Shown: positions 27,182 through 37,492, numbered from the stretch's first letter. The stretch: DNA of 50,342 nt from Planctomycetaceae bacterium (GCA_015490875.1 WFWZ01000292.1:1-50342); one strand, 5' to 3'. Made by a program: numbers and translations. Notes: generated by a model not told the origin, from the letters alone.

Positions 27182-27829
27182 TCACAGCTGGCCGCCGGAG
27201 ACTTCAACCCAACGTCCGCGGACCCGGACGCGTCCCTCAGCGATCGCGGCAAGCGCAGCCGGATAGAGCTGGCACTCGGTTTCAAAAACCCGCGTGGCCA
27301 GACGCTCCACCGTGTCGCCATCCATGACCGGAACCGCTCGCTGGGCGATGATCGGCCCATGGTCGTACTCGTCGTCGACGAAGTGCACGGTGCATCCGGT
27401 CAGTTTAGCCCCATATTCCAGTACGGCTCGGTGGACCCGATCGCCGTAGTATCCTTTGCCGCAAAACGCAGGAATGAGCGACGGATGGATATTGACGACA
27501 CGGTTGTGGAAATCGGGCGGGATCTGGACACGGCAAAGGAAACCGGCCATGACGACCAGCTCGACGCCGTGCGACCGACACGCCTCGAACAAGGCGCCGC
27601 TGTAGTCGGCCACGGATGCATATTCCCGGCGTCTGATCACCGAATGTTCCAGCCCCGCATCTTGTGCGATCTGAAGTCCTCGAACATCGGGACGACTGGA
27701 GACGACCCAACGGATGTCCAGAGGAAGGCTACCTTCGGCGATACGAGTCAGCAGGTTTTCGAGGGTCCGGCCGGTTCCCGAAAGAAAGACAGCGACGGGA
27801 AGGGGTTCGGGACGAGACGAAGAGCTCAT
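27182..27829 (-). CDS. purN: Phosphoribosylglycinamide formyltransferase PurN
   Basis: A 215-aa enzyme that formylates GAR from 10-formyltetrahydrofolate in purine synthesis. Key residues are present: VVNIHPSLIPAF supplies the catalytic Asn and His, and VDDEYDHGPII supplies the Asp. The N-terminal LSGTGRTLENLL is the ribose/phosphate-binding loop of PurN. It follows ileS at 27 bp. Confidence 0.92.
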   Translation of the reverse strand: MSSSSRPEPLPVAVFLSGTGRTLENLLTRIAEGSLPLDIRWVVSSRPDVRGLQIAQDAGLEHSVIRRREYASVADYSGALFEACRSHGVELVVMAGFLCRVQIPPDFHNRVVNIHPSLIPAFCGKGYYGDRVHRAVLEYGAKLTGCTVHFVDDEYDHGPIIAQRAVPVMDGDTVERLATRVFETECQLYPAALAAIAEGRVRVRGRWVEVSGGQL

Positions 27830-27856
27830 AGCGGCTTTCCAGGGTACGGTGTGCCG

Positions 27857-30800
27857 TCAGCTCGAGGCTTGCTTGGAATCGGCCGGCGACCATCGCCGCA
27901 CGTACAACGATACCTTGTGTCCTCCCACCTCGAGTTCGACGGGGGACACATCCGGCAGCGCCTCTTCCACCAGCGACTCGGCCAACGTCTCTCGGCGCAC
28001 ATAGGCTTCGTGCCGTCGCACGGCCTCTCGCACCTCTTCCGATTCCGTTACCAGGCCGATGGCAATGCGGTCGGTATAGTCGCAGTCGATCGCCTTGCGG
28101 CGTTCCTGAATATGTCGTACCAGATCGCGAACCCATCCCTCCTGGATCAGCTCGGGTGTGAGTTCCGTCGAGAGAACGACGACGGTTTGTTCTCCTTGAG
28201 CGGCCGTCCAGCCTGACCGAGCCTGGAGGCGCACTTCGATGTCGTCGGAAGTCAATTCGACGGTACCATCAGGCAACTCGATCGAGACGTGGCCGACCTG
28301 TTGCAACTGCCGGAGCAGCGCGGCGCCGTCCGCTTGTTCCAGCCACTGCTTGACCTTGGGCATGTTCTTGCCGAGCTTCGGTCCGAGTCGCTTGAAGTTG
28401 GGAACCACTTTGTACTCGATGTACTCCTCGCCCGCCGTCGTGAATTCGACTTCCTTGACGTTGATTTCCACCGACAAGAGCGATGCGTGTTCCTGGAGCC
28501 ACGCCAGATGGGTTTGGTCGGCCAGCACGACTTCGGCTCGAGCCAGCGGCTGGCGCACTTTCAGCTTGGCCGAGGCCCGCGCGGCTCGGCCCAGCGATGC
28601 GATTTCGCGGAGTAGTGCCATGCGCTGCGAGAGCGTCGCATCGACGGCTTTGGTGTCAGGCGTGGGATAGTCGCACAAATGGACGCTCGAGATCGCCCGA
28701 TCGCCGAACACGCCCGTGAGATGCCGCCAAAGAGTCTCGGCCAGGAACGGGGTAAACGGCGCGATCAATTTGGATGTCGTGAGGAGGACTTCGTAGAGCG
28801 TCCAGTAAGCGTCGATCTTGTCCTGAGCCTCCACATCGCCGCTCCAAAACCGCTCGCGGTTGCGGCGCACATACCAGTTGCTCAAGGCATCGACGAACCG
28901 GTGCAACCGGCGGCATGCCGGAAAGTTGTCATAGGCGTCCATGTGTTCGATCACGGCGGCCGTCGTCTGGTGCAACTCGCTCAGGATCCATCGATCGATC
29001 TCGCAGCGATCTTCGAGCGGCCGGTAGCCGCGGCCTCGTGCCAAGACATCCGGCCCGAGCTGCCCTGCTTCTCCTTCCAGTCGCTCCGCCGGGTCAAACC
29101 CGTCGATGTTGGCGTAGATAACAAAGAAGGAGAAGACATTCCACAGGCGCAACAGGAATTCGGGAATGCTTTCTCGAATCGCCTGTTCGCGATAGCGGAT
29201 CGACGTCCACGGAGCTTGATTGGCGAAGAAGTACCACCGCAGGGCATCGGCGCCGTACCGATCGAAGATTTCGCTGGGCTCGCGGTAGTTCCGCTTGCTC
29301 TTGGACATCTTGTTGCCGTCTTCCCCCAGCATGAGCCCGAGCACGATGCAGGTGCGATAGGGGTGAGGCCATGGGTACATCGGCGTCGTCGGATCACGCT
29401 CGCCCGAATCCTCTTGGGACTGAGGCCCGAAGAGCATGGTGCTGATCGCCAAGAGACTGTAGAACCAGCCGCGTGTCTGATCGAGGGCTTCGCTGATGAA
29501 GTCGGCCGGAAACTGTTCGGTGAATCGCTCCTTGCCCCGATGCGGGTAGCCCCACTGGGCGAATGGCATGGCGCCAGAGTCATACCAGCAGTCGATGACT
29601 TCCGAGACGCGCCGCATGCGGGCCCCGGCCTGGAACGGTGAATCGTAGGTCACCGCGTCGATGTAGGGTTTATGGACCTTCAAATCGTCCGGGAGTTCGG
29701 GATGCTGGCGTTTTGCTTCCTCCCAGACTTCCGTTCCCTTCACACCCGGCTTCGCGAGCAACTCGGCGTAGCTGGCCACCGCTTCCATCCGCCCCGTCGC
29801 CTCGCAGACCCAAATCGGCAGCGGGGTGCCCCAGAATCGTTCGCGAGAAAGAGCCCAATCGACGTTCGACTCGAGGAAGTTTCCGAAACGCCCATCCCGG
29901 ATATGTTCGGGAAGCCACCGGATGTGCCGGTTGTTTTCGAGCATCTGTTCGCGGAATTCGGTCGTTCGGATGAACCAACTGCGCCGCGGATACTGGATCA
30001 GCGGATCCTGTTCCGCGCGCCAGCAGAACGGATAGTCGTGCAGGTATTGCTCCTGATGCCAGAGCAGTCCGCGTTCCTTGAGGTTCCGGATGATCGACTT
30101 GTCGGCGTCTTTGACCCATTGGCCCTTCCATGGCGTAACGGGGTCGGTGAACGTTCCATCGGGGGCCACGGGACAGAGCAACTCGGGGCCCTCGCCCTCC
30201 ACAAACCGCTGCTGCTCGCGCAACAACACTTCATAGTCGACCTCGCCGAACGCCGGCGCCTGGTGCACCAGTCCCGTCCCGCTTTCGACCGTTACGAAGT
30301 CCGCAGCCACGACGCGCCACGCAACGGGCTCCTCGCCCCCGTCGCGAAGTTTTCCGGTTCGGTCGTAACTTGAAGCGGCATAGAAGTCGAACGGCGGTAC
30401 GTAACGCCGGCCGACGAGCTCGCGTCCCATCATCCTCCGCACGACCGAAAAGTGCGTCTTTGTTTTTTCCGCGAGTGCATCCGCCAGGACGGCTGCGACA
30501 ATGAGTCGGTCGCCAGCGCGGTCGTCTTCCACTACGACGTACTCCAAGTCGGGATGCACGGCGACGAACTGATTGGCTGGGAGTGTCCAAGGCGTGGTTG
30601 TCCAGACAAGCAGCGACGTTCCGGGTTCGTCTTTCAAGGGGAATCGCACGAAGACGCTCGGATCAGCCACCTGGCGGTATCCTTGGCCTACCTCGCCCGA
30701 ACTGAGTGCCGTTCCGCCTTGAGCCCACCACCAGACGATCTTGTGTCCTTGATACAGAAGCCCTCGGTCGAAGAGCTGCTTAAGCGACCACCAGACGCTT

Positions 30801-31270
30801 TCGACATAACTGGCGTGGTAGGTGACATAGGCCTCGTCGAGGTGGATCCAAAAGCCGAGCCGCTCGGTGAGTTGCTCCCATTCCTTCATGTACCGCCAGA
30901 CACTCTGCTGGCAGCGGTGGATGAACGGTTCGACCCCGTACTGCTCGATTTCTTCCTTGGAGTGGATGCCGAGGTCCTTACAGACTTCCACCTCGACCGG
31001 AAGTCCGTGAGTGTCCCACCCCGCCTTCCTCTCGCAGTAGTAGCCCCGCATCGTCTTGTAACGAGGAAACAGGTCCTTGATGGCACGCGTCAGGCAGTGG
31101 CCGGGGTGGGGCATACCATTGGCCGTGGGGGGGCCTTCGTAGAAGACAAAGCGCGAGGCCCCTTGGCGCTGGGCGAGGCTCTGCTCGTAGATTCGGTGCT
31201 CTTTCCAGAACTCGAGCACCTCCCGTTCGAGCTCCGGGAAAGATACGTCTTGCGGTACGGTGGGAAACAT
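27857..31270 (-). CDS. ileS: Isoleucyl-tRNA synthetase, long (eukaryote-like/type 2) form
   Basis: A 1137-aa class I synthetase. The HIGH motif is HPGH (55-58) after [16 protein letters not shown] is at 654-658. The [19 protein letters not shown] segment is typical of the long IleS2 branch rather than the zinc-site form. The editing domain follows the first catalytic block, and the C-terminal anticodon-binding region is full length. IleS2 enzymes are often less sensitive to mupirocin; whether this one is cannot be read here. It lies between the acidic-protein gene (26 bp) and purN. Confidence 0.95.
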   Translation of the reverse strand: MFPTVPQDVSFPELEREVLEFWKEHRIYEQSLAQRQGASRFVFYEGPPTANGMPHPGHCLTRAIKDLFPRYKTMRGYYCERKAGWDTHGLPVEVEVCKDLGIHSKEEIEQYGVEPFIHRCQQSVWRYMKEWEQLTERLGFWIHLDEAYVTYHASYVESVWWSLKQLFDRGLLYQGHKIVWWWAQGGTALSSGEVGQGYRQVADPSVFVRFPLKDEPGTSLLVWTTTPWTLPANQFVAVHPDLEYVVVEDDRAGDRLIVAAVLADALAEKTKTHFSVVRRMMGRELVGRRYVPPFDFYAASSYDRTGKLRDGGEEPVAWRVVAADFVTVESGTGLVHQAPAFGEVDYEVLLREQQRFVEGEGPELLCPVAPDGTFTDPVTPWKGQWVKDADKSIIRNLKERGLLWHQEQYLHDYPFCWRAEQDPLIQYPRRSWFIRTTEFREQMLENNRHIRWLPEHIRDGRFGNFLESNVDWALSRERFWGTPLPIWVCEATGRMEAVASYAELLAKPGVKGTEVWEEAKRQHPELPDDLKVHKPYIDAVTYDSPFQAGARMRRVSEVIDCWYDSGAMPFAQWGYPHRGKERFTEQFPADFISEALDQTRGWFYSLLAISTMLFGPQSQEDSGERDPTTPMYPWPHPYRTCIVLGLMLGEDGNKMSKSKRNYREPSEIFDRYGADALRWYFFANQAPWTSIRYREQAIRESIPEFLLRLWNVFSFFVIYANIDGFDPAERLEGEAGQLGPDVLARGRGYRPLEDRCEIDRWILSELHQTTAAVIEHMDAYDNFPACRRLHRFVDALSNWYVRRNRERFWSGDVEAQDKIDAYWTLYEVLLTTSKLIAPFTPFLAETLWRHLTGVFGDRAISSVHLCDYPTPDTKAVDATLSQRMALLREIASLGRAARASAKLKVRQPLARAEVVLADQTHLAWLQEHASLLSVEINVKEVEFTTAGEEYIEYKVVPNFKRLGPKLGKNMPKVKQWLEQADGAALLRQLQQVGHVSIELPDGTVELTSDDIEVRLQARSGWTAAQGEQTVVVLSTELTPELIQEGWVRDLVRHIQERRKAIDCDYTDRIAIGLVTESEEVREAVRRHEAYVRRETLAESLVEEALPDVSPVELEVGGHKVSLYVRRWSPADSKQASS

Positions 31271-31296
31271 TGCATTACCTGACGGCCGAAGGGGAG

Positions 31297-31623
31297 TTAC
31301 TCATCTTCGTCTTCGTCGATCAAGGGAGGATCTTCGGCCGGATCGTCGTCGGCGATCACTTCGGGATCGATTTCCTCGTCCTCTAATTCGTCTTCGTCTT
31401 CCTCGTCTTCAAGGTCATCAAAGTCGTCCTCGATGTCATACTCGTCCTCGAACTCTTCTTCGAAGTCATCGTCGAAATCGTCATCGAAGTCGTCCTCATC
31501 GAAATCGTCGGCTCCGCCGCTGGCTCGCATCGTGTCTGTGCTCGCCCAGCGCTGAGGCACTGCCGGCCCGTCATGCGCTTCCTCGAACTCCCGTTCCATC
31601 ACGCTCGTGTCGCCTTGTCCCAT
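31297..31623 (-). CDS. Highly acidic small protein upstream of ileS
   Basis: A 108-aa protein starting at ATG 31623 with GAGGAG 6 nt upstream. Residues 40-108 are dominated by D and E in irregular clusters ([13 protein letters not shown] and similar), with no hydrophobic core. This is probably a disordered polyanion. Its place as the first gene before ileS suggests co-expression. No functional assignment. Confidence 0.65.
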   Translation of the reverse strand: MGQGDTSVMEREFEEAHDGPAVPQRWASTDTMRASGGADDFDEDDFDDDFDDDFEEEFEDEYDIEDDFDDLEDEEDEDELEDEEIDPEVIADDDPAEDPPLIDEDEDE

Positions 31624-31937
31624 TGCCGGCTCCTCACGAAAACGAACCTCGCCCTGACGGCCTCGAAGCATCGTACCATCGTATCGGGTCCTAACTAACG
31701 GAGTCGCCCCCGACTGTCAACTAGGGCCGAAAGCCCGGTGACGGGGCCGAGCCGGCCCCCGGCCAACCGTACGATCGTTCCAGCCGGTCCGGCTGTCGCC
31801 GATCGGCCGGCGATTCGCCAGAAAATGCTAAAGATGCCTCGACCCCCAGGCGCTATCCGGCCTACGTTTGAAGTGTCGGGGGCAAGAGTTCTTTCCGTTC
31901 AGGCAACTCCCAAGTCAGATTTTCTCACCCCCGTGTA

Positions 31938-31974
31938 GGGCGGGTCCTCCGTGTTGGAGGGCCTGCCCGTTTTT
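31938..31974 (+). terminator. Orphan rho-independent terminator
   Basis: A 13-bp stem (31938-31950 with 31956-31968, two G-U pairs), GTGTT loop and five T residues at 31970-31974. It is oriented on the plus strand, but no plus-strand gene lies within 8 kb upstream. Confidence 0.7.
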
Positions 31975-32495
31975 CGTGCATGCCCCCGTTCCGCCTTCTC
32001 GACTTTTGCGTTGCCGCCTATCCTCTTTCCCTCCAACGAGTCCGGGCGATCTGAGTGACACATCTGTGTCATTTATCCCCCAGGAAGGGTGATAGCAGCG
32101 GCCGGTGGATCAGGGAGATTTTTTTGAAAAAAGGGGCGATTTTCCGAAGTGTTAGGCAGGCAAGCAGGTTGGGTCTTGTGAGCGGGCTTGCGCGGGCGTC
32201 GGGCGCCAGAAAATCGTGTTGACGCACCATCGGGTCCGGATATGCTTGGCTGGAGAGGCGAGGGAGCGACGAGTTGGGGGGCGCCACTGGCCTTCCTGTT
32301 CTCCTTGCGTCTGGCTTGTTGACTTGGGGCTCCGGAGCTCCACCGGGTGCCCTGGGATTGAGATCATCACGTGTCCGTCCGTTGGTTCGCCATGCGAGTC
32401 GGATCGGGTGGCAAGTTGACGGCCACTGGCTTGCCATCTGGATAGTCGTCTCGGGTCGAGGGCATGGATGCGGCTCGGCCGCGAACCGCCGGCTT

Positions 32496-32562
32496 GATTG
32501 CCGGGCCGCTACGGTCCGCCGCGAGACGAAAGGAAGCGTCTCCTGGACCGTGGCCGGCAATC
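32496..32562 (+). ncRNA. Predicted structured leader upstream of rsmH
   Basis: Three nested stems fold around one loop: GATTGCCGG (32496) with CCGGCAATC (32554), ACGGTCC (32511) with GGACCGT (32545), and GAGACG (32523) with CGTCTC (32537), loop AAAGGAAG. It ends 57 nt before the rsmH ATG. It resembles no riboswitch that I know. Confidence 0.4.
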
Positions 32563-32619
32563 GGGCCGAGCGATCGCGCTTTTTCCGAGCCTTTGCCCGT
32601 CGATCCGGGATGAGTTGCG

Positions 32620-33516
32620 ATGTCCACGTCTACGATTCACGTCCCCGTCCTGCTGGCCGAGGTGTTGGAGTGGCTCGATCCTCGGCCGGGTCAGACGATC
32701 TTGGACGGTACGGCGGGAGGTGGCGGACACGCGAAGCTGTTGGCTGAGCGAGTTGGGCCGGCCGGGCGCGTTTGGGCCGTGGATCGAGACCCGGCCGCGG
32801 TGGCCCGACTCCGGAGATTGGCTCGAGAACTCCCTCTGGTTCCCGTTCACTCCGCGTACGACGAATTGGAAGAGGGTGGGCATCTTCCCGAGGGCGGGTT
32901 CGACGCCGCGCTGTTCGATCTGGGGCTCTCCAGCGACCAGCTCGAAGACGCGTCGCGTGGCTTCAGCTTTCAAAGCTCAGGAGAGCTCGACCTTCGCTTC
33001 GATCCAAGCTCGGGGCGTCCCGCCTGGCAACTGCTTGAGGAGCTTTCCCAGGAAGAGCTGGCCGACGTGATTTTTCGTTACGGCGAGGAACGTTTCAGTC
33101 GCCGGATTGCGCGACGGATCGTCGAGCAGCGGCGTCAGCGGCCGATCCGCACATCGGCCGAACTGGCCAGCCTCATTCGCCAGTGCGTGCCTCGGAGTCG
33201 CGGCCACCGCATCGACCCGGCGACGCGGACGTTTCAGGCGCTCCGGATTGCGGTCAACGACGAGTTGGGGCGGCTCGAACGGCTCTTGCAGCTTCTACCA
33301 AGGTGGGTCAAGCCGGGAGGGCGCGTGGTCTTCCTCTCCTTTCACTCGTTGGAAGATCGACTTGTGAAGCGAGCCTTTCTGCAGCGTGAAGTTTGGGAGC
33401 GGCTGACGAAAAAGCCGGTGCGGCCAACCGCGACGGAGATCGCGGCCAACCCGCGCAGCCGCAGTGCCAAGCTACGAGCTGCTCGAAGGGTCCCGCCCGA
33501 AGAGGGCCAGCAGTAG
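32620..33516 (+). CDS. rsmH: 16S rRNA (cytosine-1402-N4)-methyltransferase RsmH
   Basis: A 298-aa SAM methyltransferase. The opening HVPVLLAEVLEWL, motif I DGTAGGGGHA, and the middle DLGLSSDQLEDASRGFSF are diagnostic of RsmH/MraW, as is the late FLSFHSLEDRLVK. It methylates C1402 of 16S rRNA in the P site. In most bacteria it sits in the dcw cluster after mraZ; here neither mraZ nor ftsL/ftsI is adjacent, as expected for Planctomycetes, which lack FtsZ. Its 3' end overlaps the convergent SLOG gene by 45 bp. Confidence 0.95.
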   Translation: MSTSTIHVPVLLAEVLEWLDPRPGQTILDGTAGGGGHAKLLAERVGPAGRVWAVDRDPAAVARLRRLARELPLVPVHSAYDELEEGGHLPEGGFDAALFDLGLSSDQLEDASRGFSFQSSGELDLRFDPSSGRPAWQLLEELSQEELADVIFRYGEERFSRRIARRIVEQRRQRPIRTSAELASLIRQCVPRSRGHRIDPATRTFQALRIAVNDELGRLERLLQLLPRWVKPGGRVVFLSFHSLEDRLVKRAFLQREVWERLTKKPVRPTATEIAANPRSRSAKLRAARRVPPEEGQQ

Positions 33517-33969
33517 CCGAGAGGTCTGCGCGGCCCCTTCGGGGTATCCGCTAGCTCGAGGCCCCGCGACGTTGAGCACGCGAACGCGGTGCTCCCGAAG
33601 CCACTGTCTCAGATCCTCCAGATCGGGTGGTCCGGCAGCCAGATCGACGCAGTAGCACGGCCGCCGATGCCGCTCGGCCAACTCCGCTGTCAGGGCCGTG
33701 CCGCCGGTGAGCGGACCGTAGTGGACGATCAACGTGGCGTCCGAATCGACGACGTTCCGCTCGGTGCGCACCGAGTAGCGTTCGCTGTCGGTTTCCCGCA
33801 ACCGAAACCGCGAGGGAATCACTCCGGTCTCGCAGATCCGCCCCCGCGGACACCACCCTCCGTGTTCGATTCCCAGGGCAATGGCCGCGTCCAAAGCACC
33901 CTGATCGACTCCGGTCTGCCCGCCACTGACGATCTTTTGGACGGGAACGTCGGGCGAGCCTTCCGCCAT
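33472..33969 (-). CDS. SLOG-superfamily YpsA-like protein (putative molybdenum carrier)
   Basis: A 165-aa Rossmann-like protein. IVSGGQTGVDQGALDAA at the N-terminus is the signature of the cpYpsA/putative molybdenum carrier family in the SLOG superfamily; DATLIVHYGPLTGGTALT and CYCVDL are further conserved blocks. SLOG proteins bind nucleotides or their derivatives; the molybdenum-carrier label is historical and unproven here. It starts 43 bp upstream of the stop of the neighbouring lipoprotein gene on the same strand. Confidence 0.82.
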   Translation of the reverse strand: MAEGSPDVPVQKIVSGGQTGVDQGALDAAIALGIEHGGWCPRGRICETGVIPSRFRLRETDSERYSVRTERNVVDSDATLIVHYGPLTGGTALTAELAERHRRPCYCVDLAAGPPDLEDLRQWLREHRVRVLNVAGPRASGYPEGAAQTSRLLLALFGRDPSSSS

Positions 33970-34012
33970 GTCTGCTCACTCTCCTGCTGCGGCCCGGACA
34001 CGCCCACCCAAC

Positions 34013-34378
34013 TCAGCCGTTCTTCTTGGCAGCTTCTTCTTTCTTCTCGCCTTCCTTCTTGTCGCCAGCGTCTTTCTTTTCGCCGTTATCTTTCTTTTCT
34101 GGCTTGGGTTTTTCTACCTTAGGCTCTTCCGCCTTCTTGGACTCATCCTTCTCAGCGCCGGCGTCCTGCTTGGCTTCGGAAGCCCCGCTGTTGGCTTTGG
34201 CGGCCTCTTGAGCCTCCTCAGGCGAGTCGACTTTTTCGCCGGTGGTCACGTCGAGTTCCGGTGTATCGGTGTCGACATCCGCGGGTGGATTGTCGGCGGG
34301 CTTTTTGCATCCGGTGACGGCCAGGCCTGCGGCCAACAAGAACGCTGCGCACAGAGTCGTGATCTGTTTCCAAGACAT
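34013..34378 (-). CDS. Low-complexity lipoprotein (K/E-rich)
   Basis: A 121-aa protein. Lipobox VTGC with the lipidated Cys near residue 24; the mature part is almost entirely K, E, A, D and P (KKEGEKKEE and similar) and probably disordered. AAGGAG lies just before ATG 34378. Function unknown. Confidence 0.65.
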   Translation of the reverse strand: MSWKQITTLCAAFLLAAGLAVTGCKKPADNPPADVDTDTPELDVTTGEKVDSPEEAQEAAKANSGASEAKQDAGAEKDESKKAEEPKVEKPKPEKKDNGEKKDAGDKKEGEKKEEAAKKNG

Positions 34379-34739
34379 GGTCGAAGCTCCTTATCCAGGT
34401 CGAGATGTGTCCAAGGGGTTAGAGCCAGGCGCAAGCGCACTTATTCCCAGATCAAAGGCCACACTGAATTGCCGTGCGCGATTGTGGGACCCAAGGAGCT
34501 CTGAGGAAGTCTTTGGGGGGTGCGTGGCCGTGAAACCAGCCAGTCATCAAGAACAACATTTCCCGAGTTGAGAGGACGAGGCTCATGCCGAGCCGCAAAA
34601 GGAGCCACTACGGCACCGCAGACTCGGACGTGCAAGGGATTCCGGCACAGCCGCATCCTCCCCTCGCCAAGTCTTCCCGCCGCCGACTAGACTGGCTCGC
34701 GGTTGTCCCCCTTTCCCTCTCTCCTTCGACTCGGTCGCC
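34379..34739. other. Divergent intergenic region
   Basis: Separates the lipoprotein gene (minus) from the bicupin gene (plus). I see no clear promoter, repeat or small gene. Confidence 0.4.
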
Positions 34740-35519
34740 ATGAACACCTCTCGTGCCCTTCCCGCTCATCTCTTGCGAGCTTCCGATTCGGTTTTCCAGT
34801 ACGTCGAAAAGTGCAGTCCCGCGACATCCCATTTGCAGTGGCTGACGTATGGGTGGTATCGCGTTCCCGCGGGTGGTGCCAGCGGCGCGATCACGCACGC
34901 CGAGGAGGAAGCCCTCCTGTTTTGCATGCAAGGGCCTGTCGTGGTCGAGGTCGATGACCAGGAGTATCGACTCGAGCATTACGACACGCTTTACGTTCCG
35001 CTGGGAACTCCTTATCGGTTCCGCTCGCCCGAAACGGCCGGTCTTGTCATCGTGTGTCGAGCCCTCGCCGAGCAACGCCACGCAGTCCATTTTTCGTCGT
35101 GGGCCCAGGTGCGATCCGATCCCTCCCGCATTCGGCACCTCGACGGCAAGGACGTGTTTCTCATGTTCGACGTAAGCGAATCGGCCGATCGGCTCTTGGC
35201 CGGCTATACGATTTACGAGCCGCATACGCGAGCCTGGCCGCCCCACAACCATACGGACCAGGAAGAGGTCTACATTTTCACCCAGGGGCATGGTGCGATC
35301 GAAGTCTACCCCGATGAAGAGCACAAGACGTTCGTCCACAGCGTCGGGCCGCTCGACGCCGCCACGATCCCACTCTTGAATTACCACCCGGTCTTCAGTC
35401 ACGACGAAGAACTCCACTTCATATGGTGCCTGGCCGGGGCCCGCTATTGGATCGGCGACAAACACCAGGAGTTCCTCGACGCCTCCGTCGACCGACTGAC
35501 AACGGGCGAGGAGTCGTGA
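34740..35519 (+). CDS. Bicupin, IolB/KduI-like
   Basis: A 259-aa protein with two cupin halves. The second has PPHNHTDQEEVYIF, then LLNYHPVFS and IWCLAG, resembling the metal-binding cupin of 5-deoxy-glucuronate isomerase IolB. The first half (HAEEEALLFCMQGPVVVEV, then YDTLYVPLGTPYRF) is a cupin with fewer ligands. A role in uronate or inositol catabolism is plausible, but there are no other iol genes nearby, so it is annotated only as IolB-like. Confidence 0.75.
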   Translation: MNTSRALPAHLLRASDSVFQYVEKCSPATSHLQWLTYGWYRVPAGGASGAITHAEEEALLFCMQGPVVVEVDDQEYRLEHYDTLYVPLGTPYRFRSPETAGLVIVCRALAEQRHAVHFSSWAQVRSDPSRIRHLDGKDVFLMFDVSESADRLLAGYTIYEPHTRAWPPHNHTDQEEVYIFTQGHGAIEVYPDEEHKTFVHSVGPLDAATIPLLNYHPVFSHDEELHFIWCLAGARYWIGDKHQEFLDASVDRLTTGEES

Positions 35520-35614
35520 AGGAAATAGCTCGGTTGGGAAGGATCCTTCCTTCTTTAGCGGGGTTGCGTGTTGCTCGCCGCTTCCAGGCTCGGCCTCCCC
35601 GCTTCTCGGTCCTG

Positions 35615-35644
35615 TTGGTGCCTTTTCGAAAAAGCGAGTACAAT
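35615..35644 (+). promoter_or_regulatory. Possible promoter of the first DUF1549/DUF1553-DUF1501 operon
   Basis: TTGGTG and TACAAT with an 18-bp spacer, 91 bp before the ATG at 35735. The -10 match is good, the -35 weaker. Confidence 0.4.
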
Positions 35645-35734
35645 CAAGGCTGTAGAGCGTTTGTTGTGTGAGCTATCGTGGCCGGCCATTTGGCGGAGCG
35701 GACCGGCTGGCCGTACCACCGGAGAAGGGCAAGT

Positions 35735-37414
35735 ATGGGCATTCGCGGATTGCAGACTACACGCATTGGCCTGGCGATGGGGCTGGCCTTGGCCGTATGG
35801 AATGGCATCCCAGTTCAGGCTCAAGACGGTTCGGTTCCTGCTCAGGTGGAGGAAATCAACCGGCAGATCGCTGCTGGTTGGGAGGAGTACGGGATTCGGC
35901 CCAGTCCATTGGCGACCGAAGGCGAGTGGTGCCGCCGCCTCTACCTGGATCTTTTGGGCCGGATTCCGACGGTGGAGGAACTCCAAGAGTTTCTGAAGGA
36001 CCGGAGCAAGGACAAGCGTCGCAAGCTCGTGGAGAAGCTCTTGTACGACGAAGCCTACACCGAGGAGTATGCTCGCAACTGGACAACGCTTTGGACGAAC
36101 ATTCTGATCGGCCGCAGTGGCGGCACCGAACGCCGAACGCTCATCAGTCGCCCCGGGATGCAGAAGTATCTTCGCGACTCGTTTGCTCGAAACAAGCCAT
36201 ACGACCGAATGGTTTTCGAGTTAGTGACGGCGACGGGAACGACCAAGCCGGGAAGTCCCAACTTCAACGGCGCGGTCAACTTCTTGATCGGGAAGGTCAA
36301 CGAGGAGAAAGCGGCTCAAGCAACGGCCGCCACGGCGCGCATCTTTCTCGGTCTGCAGGTGCAGTGCACTCAGTGTCACAATCATCCATTTAACTCGTGG
36401 AAGCAGCGGAAGTTTTGGGAGTTCAATGCGTTTTTCCGTCAGACGCGGGCTCTACCTCGGTACGAACCGGGCACGCGCAACATCGCGTATGCCGAACTCG
36501 TGGATGAAGACTTCGGCGGGGAAGGAAGTTCGCCGGAAGAGGCGGAGATCTACTATGAGTTGCGTAACGGGTTGCTGAAAGCGGCCTATCCGGTCTTTCT
36601 CGACGGCACGGCTATTCCCCGAAGCGGGCTGCTCAGCGACGTCAACCGCCGGAAAGAACTCGGTAAGTTGATCGTCCAGTCGCCGTATATGCCTCGAGCG
36701 CTCGTCAATCGCATGTGGGCCCATTTCCTCGGATATGGCTTCACCAAGCCGATCGACGACATGGGGCCTCACAACGTTCCCACTCATCCCGAATTGCTGG
36801 ACTATCTTGCCGACGAGTTCGCTCGGCAAAGCTATGACTTGAAGGTGCTTATTCAGTGGATCGTGCTGAGTCGTCCCTATGCGCTTTCGAGCAAAACGAA
36901 CAAGTCGAACGAAAAGGTCGACGATCCGTTGTTGGGAGAGAGTCCCAAGTTCAGTCGGTTCTACCTGCGGCAGATGCGTGCGGAGGAGCTCTATGAGTCG
37001 CTCCTGGTGGCAACGCAGGCCGATCGAGCCAGTGGCAGTTACGAGCAGCAGGAGCGAGCCAAATCGGAGTGGCTGAAGCAGTTCGTGATCGCCTTCGGGA
37101 ACGACGAAGGGACGGAGATGACGACGTTCAACGGCACGATTCCGCAGGTGTTGATGATGTTCAACGGGAGCCTCATCAAGCGGGCCATGGATCTCAAGTC
37201 GGGCGGCGTGCTGACGAAGGTCTTGCAGAGTCCGATGAGGCCGAAGAGCAAAATCGAGTACTTATTCTTGGCTGGTTTGGCTCGGAAGCCGACTCGCGAG
37301 GAACTCGCTTGGGCGTCGCAACTGATGCGGTTGCACAAAGGAGATCCCGGCAAGGCCTTGCAAGATATCTGGTGGTCGATACTCAACAGTAACGAATTCA
37401 TTTTCAACCATTGA
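35735..37414 (+). CDS. DUF1549/DUF1553 protein with CxxCH motif (first copy)
   Basis: A 559-aa protein. ATG 35735 gives a signal peptide ending at VQAQ. The DUF1549 half has CRRLYLDLLGRIPTVEEL and C211-x2-C214-H215 (CTQCHNHPF); the DUF1553 half has ALVNRMWAHFLGYGF and ends in SNEFIFNH. This is the standard PSCyt2/PSD1 architecture of Planctomycetes, paired with a DUF1501 gene 78 bp downstream. Function unproven; probably polysaccharide degradation in the envelope. Confidence 0.9.
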   Translation: MGIRGLQTTRIGLAMGLALAVWNGIPVQAQDGSVPAQVEEINRQIAAGWEEYGIRPSPLATEGEWCRRLYLDLLGRIPTVEELQEFLKDRSKDKRRKLVEKLLYDEAYTEEYARNWTTLWTNILIGRSGGTERRTLISRPGMQKYLRDSFARNKPYDRMVFELVTATGTTKPGSPNFNGAVNFLIGKVNEEKAAQATAATARIFLGLQVQCTQCHNHPFNSWKQRKFWEFNAFFRQTRALPRYEPGTRNIAYAELVDEDFGGEGSSPEEAEIYYELRNGLLKAAYPVFLDGTAIPRSGLLSDVNRRKELGKLIVQSPYMPRALVNRMWAHFLGYGFTKPIDDMGPHNVPTHPELLDYLADEFARQSYDLKVLIQWIVLSRPYALSSKTNKSNEKVDDPLLGESPKFSRFYLRQMRAEELYESLLVATQADRASGSYEQQERAKSEWLKQFVIAFGNDEGTEMTTFNGTIPQVLMMFNGSLIKRAMDLKSGGVLTKVLQSPMRPKSKIEYLFLAGLARKPTREELAWASQLMRLHKGDPGKALQDIWWSILNSNEFIFNH

Positions 37415-37492
37415 CCGGAGAACCCAGTGCCGCGGCGACTTCCGAGAGTGACTCGGCCCCGTCGCCCGGCGCGGCTGGAGGGAGAACCTACT

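Larger units (their letters stand above)
31624..32619. other. Long gene-poor stretch upstream of rsmH
   Basis: About 1 kb without a convincing gene. It contains the orphan plus-strand terminator near 31938, an AT-rich run near 32115-32130, and a folded segment at 32496-32562. Open frames here give arginine/proline-rich translations typical of random GC-rich DNA. The divergent promoters of the acidic-protein and rsmH genes must lie here. Confidence 0.5.

Noticed and set aside
31738-31938. A 66-aa open frame ending at the orphan terminator
   Set aside because: Proline-rich and without a ribosome site or recognisable domain; mentioned only as part of a possible small RNA region.
32069-32560. 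A 163-aa open frame on the minus strand before rsmH
   Set aside because: Composition (R, P, S) is that of random GC-rich DNA, and it shows no domain.
36365-36379. CxxCH in the DUF1549 proteins as proof of c-type cytochromes
   Set aside because: A single CxxCH in this family is not shown to bind heme, so it is described only as a motif.
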